A stretch of DNA of 64,000 nucleotides from Pseudomonas mosselii (GTDB lineage Bacteria > Pseudomonadota > Gammaproteobacteria > Pseudomonadales > Pseudomonadaceae). The notes below the pieces were generated by a model. That model saw only the letters and a list, made by a program, of their open reading frames with translations. It had not been told where the DNA came from and searched no databases. Made by a program: the position numbers and the translations under genes. The stretch's first letter is position 1. Every line of letters starts with the position of its first letter. The stretch is taken from assembly GCF_019823065.1 (NCBI RefSeq), contig NZ_CP081966.1:830001-894000 (forward strand), in the 5' to 3' direction. Below, in pieces: positions 36,413 through 44,245 of the stretch.

Positions 36413-37633
36413 TCAGCCGTTATGCATCCGGTCGCGGTGAGTCAACGTCGGGAACAGCTTCATCCACACCCCGGTCACCACCAGCGTGCCCACGCCACCG
36501 AGCACCACCGCCGGCACTGTGCCGAACCAGTGCGCGGTAACGCCCGACTCGAACTCGCCGAGCTGGTTCGAGGCACCGATGAACAATCCGTTCACCGCGC
36601 TCACCCGGCCACGCATCTCGTCCGGCGTCTCCAACTGCACGAATGCGCTGCGGATGACCATGCTGATCATGTCTGCCGCGCCCAGCACCACTAGCACCGC
36701 CAATGAGAACCAGAACGAGGTCGAGAGGCCGAAGGCGATGGTCGCCACGCCAAATATGCCCACTGCGGTGAACATGGTCAGACCCACCTTGCGTTCCACC
36801 GGGAAGCGCGCCAGCCACAGCGACATCAGCAATGCCCCGACGGCGGGCGCTGAGCGCAACAGGCCCAGGCCCCAGGCGCCGGTGAGCAGGATGTCCTTGG
36901 CGAACACCGGCAGCAGCGCGGTGGCGCCGCCGAGCAGCACGGCGAACAGGTCCAGCGAGATCGCGCCGAGGATATCCGGACGACTGCGGATGAAGCGGAT
37001 CCCGGCCAGCAGCGAGTCGAGGTTGGCCCTGCCTGGCTGCGGCTGCTGCCGACGGGCATCGAGGCTCAGCGTCAAAAGGCAGGCAATGAGATAGAGGGCT
37101 ACGGTCGGACCGTACACCCAGGTACTGCCGAGGGCGTAGAGCAGGCCGCCCACCGCCGGGGCGACGATGGTCGCCGCCTGGGTCGCCGAGGCCGAGGCCG
37201 CCACCGCGCGGGGGAACAGTCCGGGCGGCACCACGTTGGGCAATAGCGCCTGGGTCGCCGGCATCTCGAACGAGCGGGCGGCACCCAGCAGGAAGGCCAG
37301 GACGAAGATCAGTTCACGGCTGACGTTGTCGGTAAAGCTGCCCACGGCCAGCGCCAGGGCGATCAGCGCCTGCAGGGTCTGGCACAGGGCGGCGACCTTG
37401 CGTCGGTCATAGCGATCGGCGACATGCCCGGTGTGCAGCATGAACAGTACCCGCGGGGCGAACTCGACCAGCCCGACCAGGCCCAGGTCGAGCACATTGC
37501 CGGTGAGCTGGTAGAGGTGCCAGCCGATGGCCACGGTGAGCATCTGGAAGCCGCTGGCGGTGAATACGCGGGCCAGCCAGAAGGCGAGGAAGGGGCGGTG
37601 ATGGCGCAGCAGTTGCGGGGCGGAATCGGACAT
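36413..37633 (-). CDS. MFS transporter (EntS-like MFS_3 type)
   Basis: A 406-residue major facilitator with about 12 transmembrane helices. The motif GHVADRYDRRKV after helix 2 is the MFS motif A that gates transport. The overall sequence (PFLAFWLARVFTASGFQM at the start) resembles the MFS_3 group that includes enterobactin exporter EntS and other drug or siderophore exporters. The substrate is unknown. The gene is transcribed away from cioAB over a 343-base gap and is not clearly part of an operon. Confidence 0.85.
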   Translation of the reverse strand: MSDSAPQLLRHHRPFLAFWLARVFTASGFQMLTVAIGWHLYQLTGNVLDLGLVGLVEFAPRVLFMLHTGHVADRYDRRKVAALCQTLQALIALALAVGSFTDNVSRELIFVLAFLLGAARSFEMPATQALLPNVVPPGLFPRAVAASASATQAATIVAPAVGGLLYALGSTWVYGPTVALYLIACLLTLSLDARRQQPQPGRANLDSLLAGIRFIRSRPDILGAISLDLFAVLLGGATALLPVFAKDILLTGAWGLGLLRSAPAVGALLMSLWLARFPVERKVGLTMFTAVGIFGVATIAFGLSTSFWFSLAVLVVLGAADMISMVIRSAFVQLETPDEMRGRVSAVNGLFIGASNQLGEFESGVTAHWFGTVPAVVLGGVGTLVVTGVWMKLFPTLTHRDRMHNG

Positions 37634-37816
37634 CGCTAGGCCTGCGACCTCGGAAATAGAGGGGGCTGCAGCGTAACATCTGTTTGTAACAAATGGTTGC
37701 TGAAAGCGGCGTGGATCAACGTTTCACCTACGAAGAAAGAGGGTGAGGCAACCGGTCACGCGGCAATCAACCACACATCCGGATGGGTCATTCGGGACTA
37801 TGCTTCCATTCAGTCG

Positions 37817-37830
37817 TTGATCTGGATCAA
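37817..37830. promoter_or_regulatory. ANR/FNR box before cioA
   Basis: TTGATCTGGATCAA matches TTGAT-N4-ATCAA in every position. It lies 160 bases before the cioA start in the 343-base gap between the MFS gene and cioA. In Pseudomonas, ANR is known to repress cioAB when oxygen is low; this site fits that control. Confidence 0.85.
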
Positions 37831-37976
37831 TCGTTCCAGATGCAACGATCTTGGCCCTTGGGCCGGAATCCCCGCGATCGAACAGAACAATTCCAACGCG
37901 CCGCACTCGATACCCGTGGGGGCAGTGGGCGACAGGCCATGAGCCCGGTCGCCGGATTACCTGAAGAGGAAGCACC

Positions 37977-39413
37977 ATGTTCGGATTGGAAGCCTTAGAG
38001 CTCGCCCGAATCCAGTTTGCCTTTACCGTGTCCTTTCACATCCTGTTCCCGGCCATCACCATTGGCCTGGCGAGCTACCTGGCGGTCCTCGAAGGCCTTT
38101 GGCTTAAGACCGGCGACAACACCTACCGTGACCTCTACCACTTCTGGTCGAAGATCTTCGCCGTCAACTTCGGCATGGGCGTGGTCTCGGGATTGGTCAT
38201 GGCCTATCAGTTCGGCACCAACTGGAGCCAGTTCTCCGACTTTGCCGGCTCCATCACCGGTCCCTTGCTCACCTACGAGGTCTTGACCGCCTTCTTCCTC
38301 GAGGCCGGTTTCCTGGGGGTCATGCTGTTCGGCTGGAACCGTGTCGGGCGTGGCCTGCACTTCTTCGCCACGTGCATGGTGGCGCTCGGCACGCTGGTGT
38401 CGACGTTCTGGATCCTCGCTTCCAACAGCTGGATGCAGACGCCCCAGGGCTACGAGATCGTCAACGGCCAGGTGATCCCGGTGGACTGGTTCGCGGTGAT
38501 CTTCAATCCGTCGTTCCCCTACCGGCTGATGCACATGGCCACCGCGGCCTTCGTCGCCACCGCGTTCTTCGTCGGCGCCTCGGCGGCCTGGCACCTGCTG
38601 CGCGGGCGCGACAACCCGGCGGTGCGCAAGATGCTGTCGATGGCCATGTGGATGGCGCTGATCGTCGCGCCGGTGCAGGCGGTGATCGGTGACTTCCATG
38701 GCTTGAACACCCTCAAGCACCAGCCGGTGAAGATCGCCGCCATCGAAGGCCACTGGGAGAACAAGCCCGGCGAGCCGACCCCGCTGATCCTGTTCGGCAT
38801 TCCCGACATGCAGGCCGAGACCACCCGCTTCAAGATCGAGATCCCGGCGCTTGGCAGCTTGATCCTCACCCACAGCCTGGACAAGCAGGTCCCGGCGATG
38901 AAGGATTTCCCGCCCGAGGACCGGCCCAACTCGACCATCGTGTTCTGGTCGTTCCGGGTCATGGTCGGTCTGGGCATGCTGATGATCTTCGTTGGCCTGT
39001 GGAGCCTCTGGCTGCGCAAGCGCGGCACGCTGTACAGCTCGCGTCCGTTCCTCTACCTGACCTTGTGGATGGGCCCGTCTGGCTTGATCGCCATCCTCGC
39101 CGGCTGGTTCACCACCGAGGTCGGTCGTCAGCCCTGGGTTGTCTACGGCCTGATGCGTACCGCCGACGGCGTGTCCAACCACAGTTATGCGCAACTCGGC
39201 TTCACCCTGGTGATGTTCGTTGTGGTCTATTTCGCCCTGTTCGGCACCGGGCTCGGCTACATGATGCGTCTGGTGCGCAAAGGTCCGCACACCGGCGAGG
39301 GCGACACGCAGCCCCCCGGAGGCCCTGGCCAGAAACGCACGCCAGCGCGGCCGCTGTCCGCCGCCGATGACGGCCATGAGGCCGACTCCGCCAGCCTGAG
39401 CAAGGGGAACTGA
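37977..39413 (+). CDS. cioA: Cyanide-insensitive terminal oxidase subunit I
   Basis: CioA is the heme-bearing subunit of the bd-type quinol oxidase that stays active with cyanide. The 478-residue protein has the multi-pass CydA fold, with the high-spin heme ligand in FTVSFHILFPAITIG near residue 20 and further conserved regions GMGVVSGLVMAYQFGTNW and LMHMATAAF. It is shorter than E. coli CydA (522), consistent with the short Q-loop that defines the CIO group. cioB starts 1 base after its stop. The ANR box upstream points to oxygen control. Confidence 0.96.
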   Translation: MFGLEALELARIQFAFTVSFHILFPAITIGLASYLAVLEGLWLKTGDNTYRDLYHFWSKIFAVNFGMGVVSGLVMAYQFGTNWSQFSDFAGSITGPLLTYEVLTAFFLEAGFLGVMLFGWNRVGRGLHFFATCMVALGTLVSTFWILASNSWMQTPQGYEIVNGQVIPVDWFAVIFNPSFPYRLMHMATAAFVATAFFVGASAAWHLLRGRDNPAVRKMLSMAMWMALIVAPVQAVIGDFHGLNTLKHQPVKIAAIEGHWENKPGEPTPLILFGIPDMQAETTRFKIEIPALGSLILTHSLDKQVPAMKDFPPEDRPNSTIVFWSFRVMVGLGMLMIFVGLWSLWLRKRGTLYSSRPFLYLTLWMGPSGLIAILAGWFTTEVGRQPWVVYGLMRTADGVSNHSYAQLGFTLVMFVVVYFALFGTGLGYMMRLVRKGPHTGEGDTQPPGGPGQKRTPARPLSAADDGHEADSASLSKGN

Positions 39414-39414
39414 G

Positions 39415-40422
39415 ATGGGTATCGATCTTCCGCTGATCTGGGCCGTGATCATCATCTTCGGCGTCATGATGTACGTGGTGATGGATGGTTTCGACCTGGG
39501 CATCGGCATGCTCTTCCCCTTCGTCAAGGACGAGCATGACCGCGATGTGATGATGAACACCGTCGCCCCGGTATGGGACGGCAACGAGACTTGGCTGGTG
39601 CTGGGCGGCGCGGCACTGTTCGGCGCTTTCCCGCTGGCCTACTCAGTAGTGCTCGAAGCACTGTACCTGCCGTTGATCCTGATGCTGGTGGGGCTGATCT
39701 TCCGGGGCGTGGCCTTTGAGTTCCGCTTCAAGGCCCGGGCCAACAAACGCCACATCTGGGACAAGGCGTTCATCTGGGGTTCGCTGGTGGCGACCTTCTT
39801 CCAGGGCGTGGCCCTGGGCGCGTTCATCGAGGGCTTCAAGGTGGTCGACCGCAAGTTCGTCGGCGGCACCCTGGACTGGCTGACGCCGTTCACGCTGTTC
39901 AGTGGACTGGGCCTGATCGTCGCCTACTCTCTGCTGGGCTGCACCTGGCTGATCATGAAGACCGAAGGGCCATTGCAGAAGCAGATGCATGACATCGCTC
40001 GGCCACTGGCGCTGGTGCTGCTGGCGGTCATCGGTGTGGTCAGCCTGTGGACGCCGATCGCTTACCCGCAGATCGCCGAGCGCTGGTTCAGCATGCCCAA
40101 CCTGGTCTGGTTCATGCCCGTGCCGATCCTGGTGCTGGTGACGTTCTACGGCCTGCTGCGGGCGGTGGCACGCGATGCCCACTACACGCCGTTCCTGTTG
40201 ACCCTGGTGCTGATCTTCCTGGGCTACAGCGGACTGGGCATCAGCCTGTGGCCGAACATCATCCCGCCGTCCATCAGCATTTGGGACGCTGCGGCGCCAC
40301 CGCAGAGCCAGGGCTTCATGCTGGTGGGCACGCTGTTCATCCTGCCGTTCATTCTTGGTTACACCTACTGGAGCTACTACGTGTTCCGCGGCAAGGTGAC
40401 CCATGAAGATGGCTATCACTAG
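39415..40422 (+). CDS. cioB: Cyanide-insensitive terminal oxidase subunit II
   Basis: CioB is the second structural subunit of the bd-type oxidase, a membrane protein related to subunit I but without heme ligands. The 335-residue protein opens with LPLIWAVIIIFGVMMYVVMDGFDLG, the usual CydB start, and keeps WDGNETWLVLGGAALFGAFP. It begins almost directly after cioA and is followed 12 bases later by the DUF2474 small protein, so all three are co-expressed. Confidence 0.96.
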   Translation: MGIDLPLIWAVIIIFGVMMYVVMDGFDLGIGMLFPFVKDEHDRDVMMNTVAPVWDGNETWLVLGGAALFGAFPLAYSVVLEALYLPLILMLVGLIFRGVAFEFRFKARANKRHIWDKAFIWGSLVATFFQGVALGAFIEGFKVVDRKFVGGTLDWLTPFTLFSGLGLIVAYSLLGCTWLIMKTEGPLQKQMHDIARPLALVLLAVIGVVSLWTPIAYPQIAERWFSMPNLVWFMPVPILVLVTFYGLLRAVARDAHYTPFLLTLVLIFLGYSGLGISLWPNIIPPSISIWDAAAPPQSQGFMLVGTLFILPFILGYTYWSYYVFRGKVTHEDGYH

Positions 40423-40434
40423 GAGCGCATCGTG

Positions 40435-40575
40435 ATGAACGTCGAAGAAAAAAAGCCGCTCTGGCAACGCCTGGGTTGGCTGGTGCTGATCTGGGGGCTG
40501 AGCGTGGCGGCGCTTGGGGTGGTGGCTTATGGCATGCGCATGTTCATGAGTGCTGCCGGCCTTAGTACCCACTAG
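40435..40575 (+). CDS. DUF2474 small membrane protein of the CIO oxidase
   Basis: A 46-residue protein that is easily missed. It starts at ATG 40435 behind ggagcg and reads MNVEEKKPLWQRLGWLVLIW, with a single transmembrane helix (about residues 13-35). This is the DUF2474 family, which accompanies CIO-type oxidases much as CydX accompanies CydAB. By that analogy it may stabilise the heme site or the complex, though this is inference. It is the third gene of the cioAB operon and is followed by a hairpin terminator. Confidence 0.88.
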   Translation: MNVEEKKPLWQRLGWLVLIWGLSVAALGVVAYGMRMFMSAAGLSTH

Positions 40576-40610
40576 GTTGCGAGGGCTGCGTTGCAGCCCG
40601 GTCGCGGGGC

Positions 40611-40655
40611 AAGCCCGCTCCTACAGGACCAGTAGGAGCGGGCTTTTCTCGTTTT
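40611..40655 (+). terminator. Terminator after the cio operon (REP-derived)
   Basis: aagcccgctcctac (40611-40624) pairs with gtaggagcgggctt (40632-40645) in a 14-base-pair perfect stem with a seven-base loop, followed by ttctcgtttt. The stem words are those of the REP elements in this genome, so a REP may double as terminator here. Confidence 0.75.
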
Positions 40656-40666
40656 CTACTGGATGT

Positions 40667-41791
40667 TTATTTCCGGGCCTTGAGCACCACGAACTTCGGT
40701 GTCGCCGCCACCTGCTCGACCCCTCGGAACAACCGCGCCAGCTTGCTGTGATAGCCCAGGTGGCGGTTGCCGACGATGTACAGCGCCCCACCGACTTCCA
40801 GCGCCTCCCGGGCCTGCTGGAACATGCGCCAGGCGAGAAAGTCGCCCACCACCTGCTGCTGGTGGAACGGCGGGTTGCACAGCACCACGTCCAGCGATTG
40901 TTTCTCCTGGCCGGCCAGGCCATCCGCGGCCCTGATCGTGACCTCGCGCTCGCCCAGCGCCGCCTGCCAGTTCTCCCGCGCCGACTGCACCGCCATGTAC
41001 GACTCGTCGACCAGGGTGAATTGCGCATCCGGGTTGGCCAGGGCGCAGGCGATCGCCAGCACGCCATTGCCGCAGCCCAGGTCGGCGATCCGGGCACGGC
41101 CCAGGTCGCGTGGCAGGTGCGGCAGGAAGGCGCGGGTGCCGATGTCCAGGCCTTCGCGGCAGAACACATTGGCGTGGTTGACCAACTCAAGGGCCGGGCT
41201 GTCCAGGCGGTAGCGGCTGGGGTAGGGCGAGCGTGCGGTCGGACGTTCGCCGACGCTGGCAATCAGCAGACGCGCCTTCTTCTGCGCTAGCGAGGCCTGG
41301 ACCGGGCCGATGTACTTTTCCATCAGGTCGCCGGCGGCGCGGGGCAGGTGCTTGATCATGGCCCCGGCGATCACCTGGGCGCCGGGCGCCAGTTGGCCCT
41401 GCAGGCGGATCAGCTGTTCCTCGAGCAGTGCCAGGGTCTTGGGCACGCGCACCAGCACGCGGTCGAACGGGCCAGGGAAGGTCTCGCTGGCGGGGATGAA
41501 AGGCACGCTGTCGAACGGCCTGCCGTTACCCGCCAGATTTTTCTCCAGGGCCAGGTACGCCAGGTGCGAGTCGCCGCTGCTGGTCACCTGCACATGCCCC
41601 GCGAGGCTCGCGGCAAGGGCGCCGAAGCTGTCGTTGAGCACCAGCACCCTGCAGCTCGCCTGTGGCACTTGGGCGGCCAGGTGTTCCAGCAGGTACTGGT
41701 CGGCGGCGTCGAAGGCCAGCAGCGGGTCATTGGCCTGGGCCGGCTGGCGGATCAGGTCGAGGTCGGCGAAGGGGCTGTTGAACAGGGGCAT
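40667..41791 (-). CDS. rlmG: 23S rRNA (guanine-N2)-methyltransferase RlmG
   Basis: RlmG methylates a guanine (G1835 in E. coli numbering) of 23S rRNA. The 374-residue protein has an N-terminal non-catalytic repeat of the methyltransferase fold and a C-terminal catalytic half with motif I DLGCGNGVLAIA (about residue 240) and the guanine-N2 motif NPPF in LCNPPFHQQQ. The end VGNRHLGYHSKLARLF is characteristic of RlmG. It is the only gene of its unit, facing the cio operon tail to tail. Confidence 0.93.
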   Translation of the reverse strand: MPLFNSPFADLDLIRQPAQANDPLLAFDAADQYLLEHLAAQVPQASCRVLVLNDSFGALAASLAGHVQVTSSGDSHLAYLALEKNLAGNGRPFDSVPFIPASETFPGPFDRVLVRVPKTLALLEEQLIRLQGQLAPGAQVIAGAMIKHLPRAAGDLMEKYIGPVQASLAQKKARLLIASVGERPTARSPYPSRYRLDSPALELVNHANVFCREGLDIGTRAFLPHLPRDLGRARIADLGCGNGVLAIACALANPDAQFTLVDESYMAVQSARENWQAALGEREVTIRAADGLAGQEKQSLDVVLCNPPFHQQQVVGDFLAWRMFQQAREALEVGGALYIVGNRHLGYHSKLARLFRGVEQVAATPKFVVLKARK

Positions 41792-41889
41792 GACGTGGGG
41801 CTCTGCTGCGAATCCTGCCCGGCGCGCTGCGCGCCGGGCTTGCGGCGGGTGATTCTACAGGGCTTTGCGCCTGGGTGGGGGACGGGCTG

Positions 41890-42594
41890 TCAGAGCAGGC
41901 CGCGCAGGGCGGCGATGGCGATGGCGCCGGCCTTGTTGGAGGCGTTGGTCTTGGTGATCACGCTGCGGATATGGAAATTCACGGTACTGGTCGACAGCGA
42001 GAGGATCATCGCCACGTCGGCGGCGGTCTTGCCCGCTGCGGACCACTTGAGCACTTCGAGTTCGCGTTCGCTCAGTTGCGGCACCGGGCTGAACTTCTGC
42101 AGATGATGTGTGCTGAGCACGGCGTGCAAGGTGTTGCACAGCCACATTACCTGGGCACTCTTCGCGAAGAGTTCCTCGCGGGTGACTACCCCCAGGGGCC
42201 TGGAGACACTCAACTGACTCTCGTTGTGCTGCTGGTCATGTACCGACTGACTCCAGCCATGGGTCATGCCAAGCGCGGTGGCGGCTTCGCGCAGTTGTGG
42301 CACCTCACAGTAGAGATCGTCGTTCCAGACCAGTGGCAGTGTTGTATGGTGGCATTTTGATACTGTTGGGTCTATCTTGATTAAGTCTTCAGCTTGGTAA
42401 CGCTCATTCCAGGCACCGGGATAGTTGTTGTAGAGGATCACCTGTGGGCCACGGGCTGCCACATGCAGGTGCAGTGCCAAACCAACGAACTCCATGTTGA
42501 GCGCTTGGGCCAGTTTCACCGCTTGACCGAACAGCTCCTTCGGTTCTTGTTCATCCAGCAGTTGCTGGAGCTGCTCGCTTTTCCAATGTGGCAT
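41890..42594 (-). CDS. ppoR: PpoR, LuxR-family quorum-sensing receptor without a cognate LuxI
   Basis: A 234-residue LuxR-type regulator that should bind acyl-homoserine lactones. Start 42594 (MPHWKSEQLQQLL) lies 8 bases after ggga on the minus strand; a longer frame to 42729 is rejected. The N-terminal pocket keeps the invariant Trp and Tyr (GAWNERY), Asp-Pro (KIDPTV), a Trp (LVWND) and Gly (HGWSQSV) of AHL receptors. The C-terminal GerE helix-turn-helix is present (LSERELEVLKWSAAGKTAAD). No luxI gene lies nearby, matching P. putida PpoR, a LuxR solo next to a ferredoxin reductase gene. Confidence 0.9.
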   Translation of the reverse strand: MPHWKSEQLQQLLDEQEPKELFGQAVKLAQALNMEFVGLALHLHVAARGPQVILYNNYPGAWNERYQAEDLIKIDPTVSKCHHTTLPLVWNDDLYCEVPQLREAATALGMTHGWSQSVHDQQHNESQLSVSRPLGVVTREELFAKSAQVMWLCNTLHAVLSTHHLQKFSPVPQLSERELEVLKWSAAGKTAADVAMILSLSTSTVNFHIRSVITKTNASNKAGAIAIAALRGLL

Positions 42595-42653
42595 CGATGA
42601 AGCTCCCGTCGCTTGGCGCTGGATCCAATATCGGCATTTCACGGAACGAAGTG

Positions 42654-42667
42654 TAGGAAATCTCCTA
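42654..42667. promoter_or_regulatory. Dyad upstream of ppoR
   Basis: TAGGAAATCTCCTA has perfect 5-base arms around four bases, 60 bases before the ppoR start. It is a candidate operator. It does not match the usual lux-box pattern of CTG-N10-CAG, so the binding protein is unknown. Confidence 0.35.
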
Positions 42668-42809
42668 AGTCTGCGCTGGTTTTTTTTGCTATAGCTGTTA
42701 CGCTTTTTTAGCTGATTGCGATCACTCATAAGCGATACCTTACAAACCGACGGTGTTTATCTGGGGCACTTTGCGCGAAACTGTGCGCATCTGATCCATG
42801 GAGCCCGTC

Positions 42810-43586
42810 ATGACCGCCAGCGCCGACAAATTCACCCGCCAGACTCTGCTCGACGTCCAGCCCCTGACGCCCAACCTGTTTTCCCTGCGTGTCACTCGCG
42901 ATGCCGGATTCCGTTTCCGCGCCGGCCAGTTCGCCCGCCTCGGGGTGAGCAAGCCCGATGGCAGCGTGGCCTGGCGTGCCTATTCCATGGTCAGTGCGCC
43001 CCATGACGAGTTCCTCGACTTCTTCTCCATCGTGGTGCCGGGCGGTGAATTCACCAGCGAACTGAGCCGCCTGGGTGAAGGCGATACCTTGCTGATCGAC
43101 CGTCAGGCCTTCGGCTACCTGACCCTCGACCGTTTCGTTGGGGGGCGCGACCTGTGGTTGCTGGCCACCGGCACCGGCATTGCGCCGTTCATGTCGATCC
43201 TGCAGGACTTCGAGGCCTGGGAGCGCTTCGACAACATCAAGCTGGTGTACTCGGTGCGCGAGGCGAAGGAGCTGGCGTATGTGGACGAGATCGCCGCGCT
43301 GGAGCAGCGCGACTACCTGGCGGAGTTTGCGGGCAAGCTGCAGTTCATCCCGGTGGTGACCCGAGAGCAACACCCGGGCGCGTTGAATGCGCGGATCACC
43401 ACGCTGATCGAGAACGGTGAGCTGGAAAAGGCGGCGGGGCTGGCGCTGTCGCCGGAGCATTCGCGGGTCATGCTGTGCGGCAACCCGGAAATGATCGACG
43501 AGACACGCAAGGTGCTCAAGGCGCGCGACCTGCAGCTGAGCCTGAGCAAGCGACCGGGGCAGGTGGCGGTGGAGAACTACTGGTAA
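42810..43586 (+). CDS. fpr: Ferredoxin--NADP+ reductase (FprB-like)
   Basis: A 258-residue FAD enzyme exchanging electrons between NADPH and ferredoxin or flavodoxin. The start at ATG 42810 (MTASADKF) is preferred, since ggag lies 6 bases before it; ATG 42798 has no such site. The FAD motif WRAYSMVSAP (R-x-Y-S) and the NADP motif GTGIAPFMSIL are clear, and the C-terminus VAVENYW is typical of bacterial subclass I Fpr. It diverges from ppoR. A strong hairpin at 43617-43644 follows the stop and separates it from the convergent mscL. Confidence 0.93.
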   Translation: MTASADKFTRQTLLDVQPLTPNLFSLRVTRDAGFRFRAGQFARLGVSKPDGSVAWRAYSMVSAPHDEFLDFFSIVVPGGEFTSELSRLGEGDTLLIDRQAFGYLTLDRFVGGRDLWLLATGTGIAPFMSILQDFEAWERFDNIKLVYSVREAKELAYVDEIAALEQRDYLAEFAGKLQFIPVVTREQHPGALNARITTLIENGELEKAAGLALSPEHSRVMLCGNPEMIDETRKVLKARDLQLSLSKRPGQVAVENYW

Positions 43587-43616
43587 GAATCAACGGCGCC
43601 TTAAGGATCGTCGTCA

Positions 43617-43650
43617 CTGGGGCCGCCGCGAAGCGGCCCCAGTCGTTTTG
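43617..43650. terminator. Terminator between fpr and mscL
   Basis: actggggccgc (43617-43627) pairs with gcggccccagt (43634-43644) around a six-base loop, followed by cgttttg on the plus strand. The two flanking genes converge, so it may serve fpr mainly and mscL in part. Confidence 0.8.
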
Positions 43651-43654
43651 TGCT

Positions 43655-44068
43655 TCAGGGCTGTCGGTTCTGCGCCTTGAGCAGGTCGCGAATCTCGGTC
43701 AGCAGGGTTTCCTCGGCGCTTGGCACCGGCGGTGCGGTCGGGGCCACGGCTTCTTCGCGCTTGAGGCGGTTGATCACCTTCACGCCCATGAAGATGGCGA
43801 AGGCGACGATGATGAAGTCGAGAATGGTCTGGATGAATTTGCCATAAGCCAGCACCACTGCGGGCACATCGCCTTCGGCGGCCTTGAGCGTGATGGCCAG
43901 GTCGCTGAAGTCCACCCCGCCGATCAGCAGGCCGATGGGGGGCATGATCACGTCGCCGACAAAGGAAGAGACGATCTTGCCGAACGCCGCGCCGATGATG
44001 ATACCTACCGCCATGTCGACGACATTTCCCTTGACCGCGAAGGCCTTGAATTCACTGAGCATGCCCAT
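43655..44068 (-). CDS. mscL: Large-conductance mechanosensitive channel MscL
   Basis: MscL is a pentameric inner-membrane channel that opens on hypo-osmotic shock. The start at 44068 ([20 protein letters not shown]) gives 137 residues, the normal length; an upstream extension of 16 codons is rejected. The first helix ([20 protein letters not shown]) contains the conserved pore-lining glycines and alanines, and the second helix ([20 protein letters not shown]) is in place. The C-terminal bundle ([15 protein letters not shown]) is complete. Confidence 0.96.
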   Translation of the reverse strand: MGMLSEFKAFAVKGNVVDMAVGIIIGAAFGKIVSSFVGDVIMPPIGLLIGGVDFSDLAITLKAAEGDVPAVVLAYGKFIQTILDFIIVAFAIFMGVKVINRLKREEAVAPTAPPVPSAEETLLTEIRDLLKAQNRQP

Positions 44069-44245
44069 GCTGTATTCCTTTGTTACGAATGGAGAGGTAA
44101 CCGCAGTGTAAGCCACTAAAACGCTTCATGCGTGACGTTCGCAGCTACAGACTGTGTTTAGAGCGAATAGTTTTGTCGCCTGCCGCTGCCTCCGGGACAC
44201 GTCCGTGTTCGGCTATCATGGCGGTTTTTCCCAGGAGACCCGCCC

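Noticed and set aside
42810..43586. Calling the LuxR dyad a lux box shared with fpr
   Set aside because: TAGGA-N4-TCCTA lacks the CTG-N10-CAG pattern of lux boxes, so it is recorded only as an unassigned dyad.
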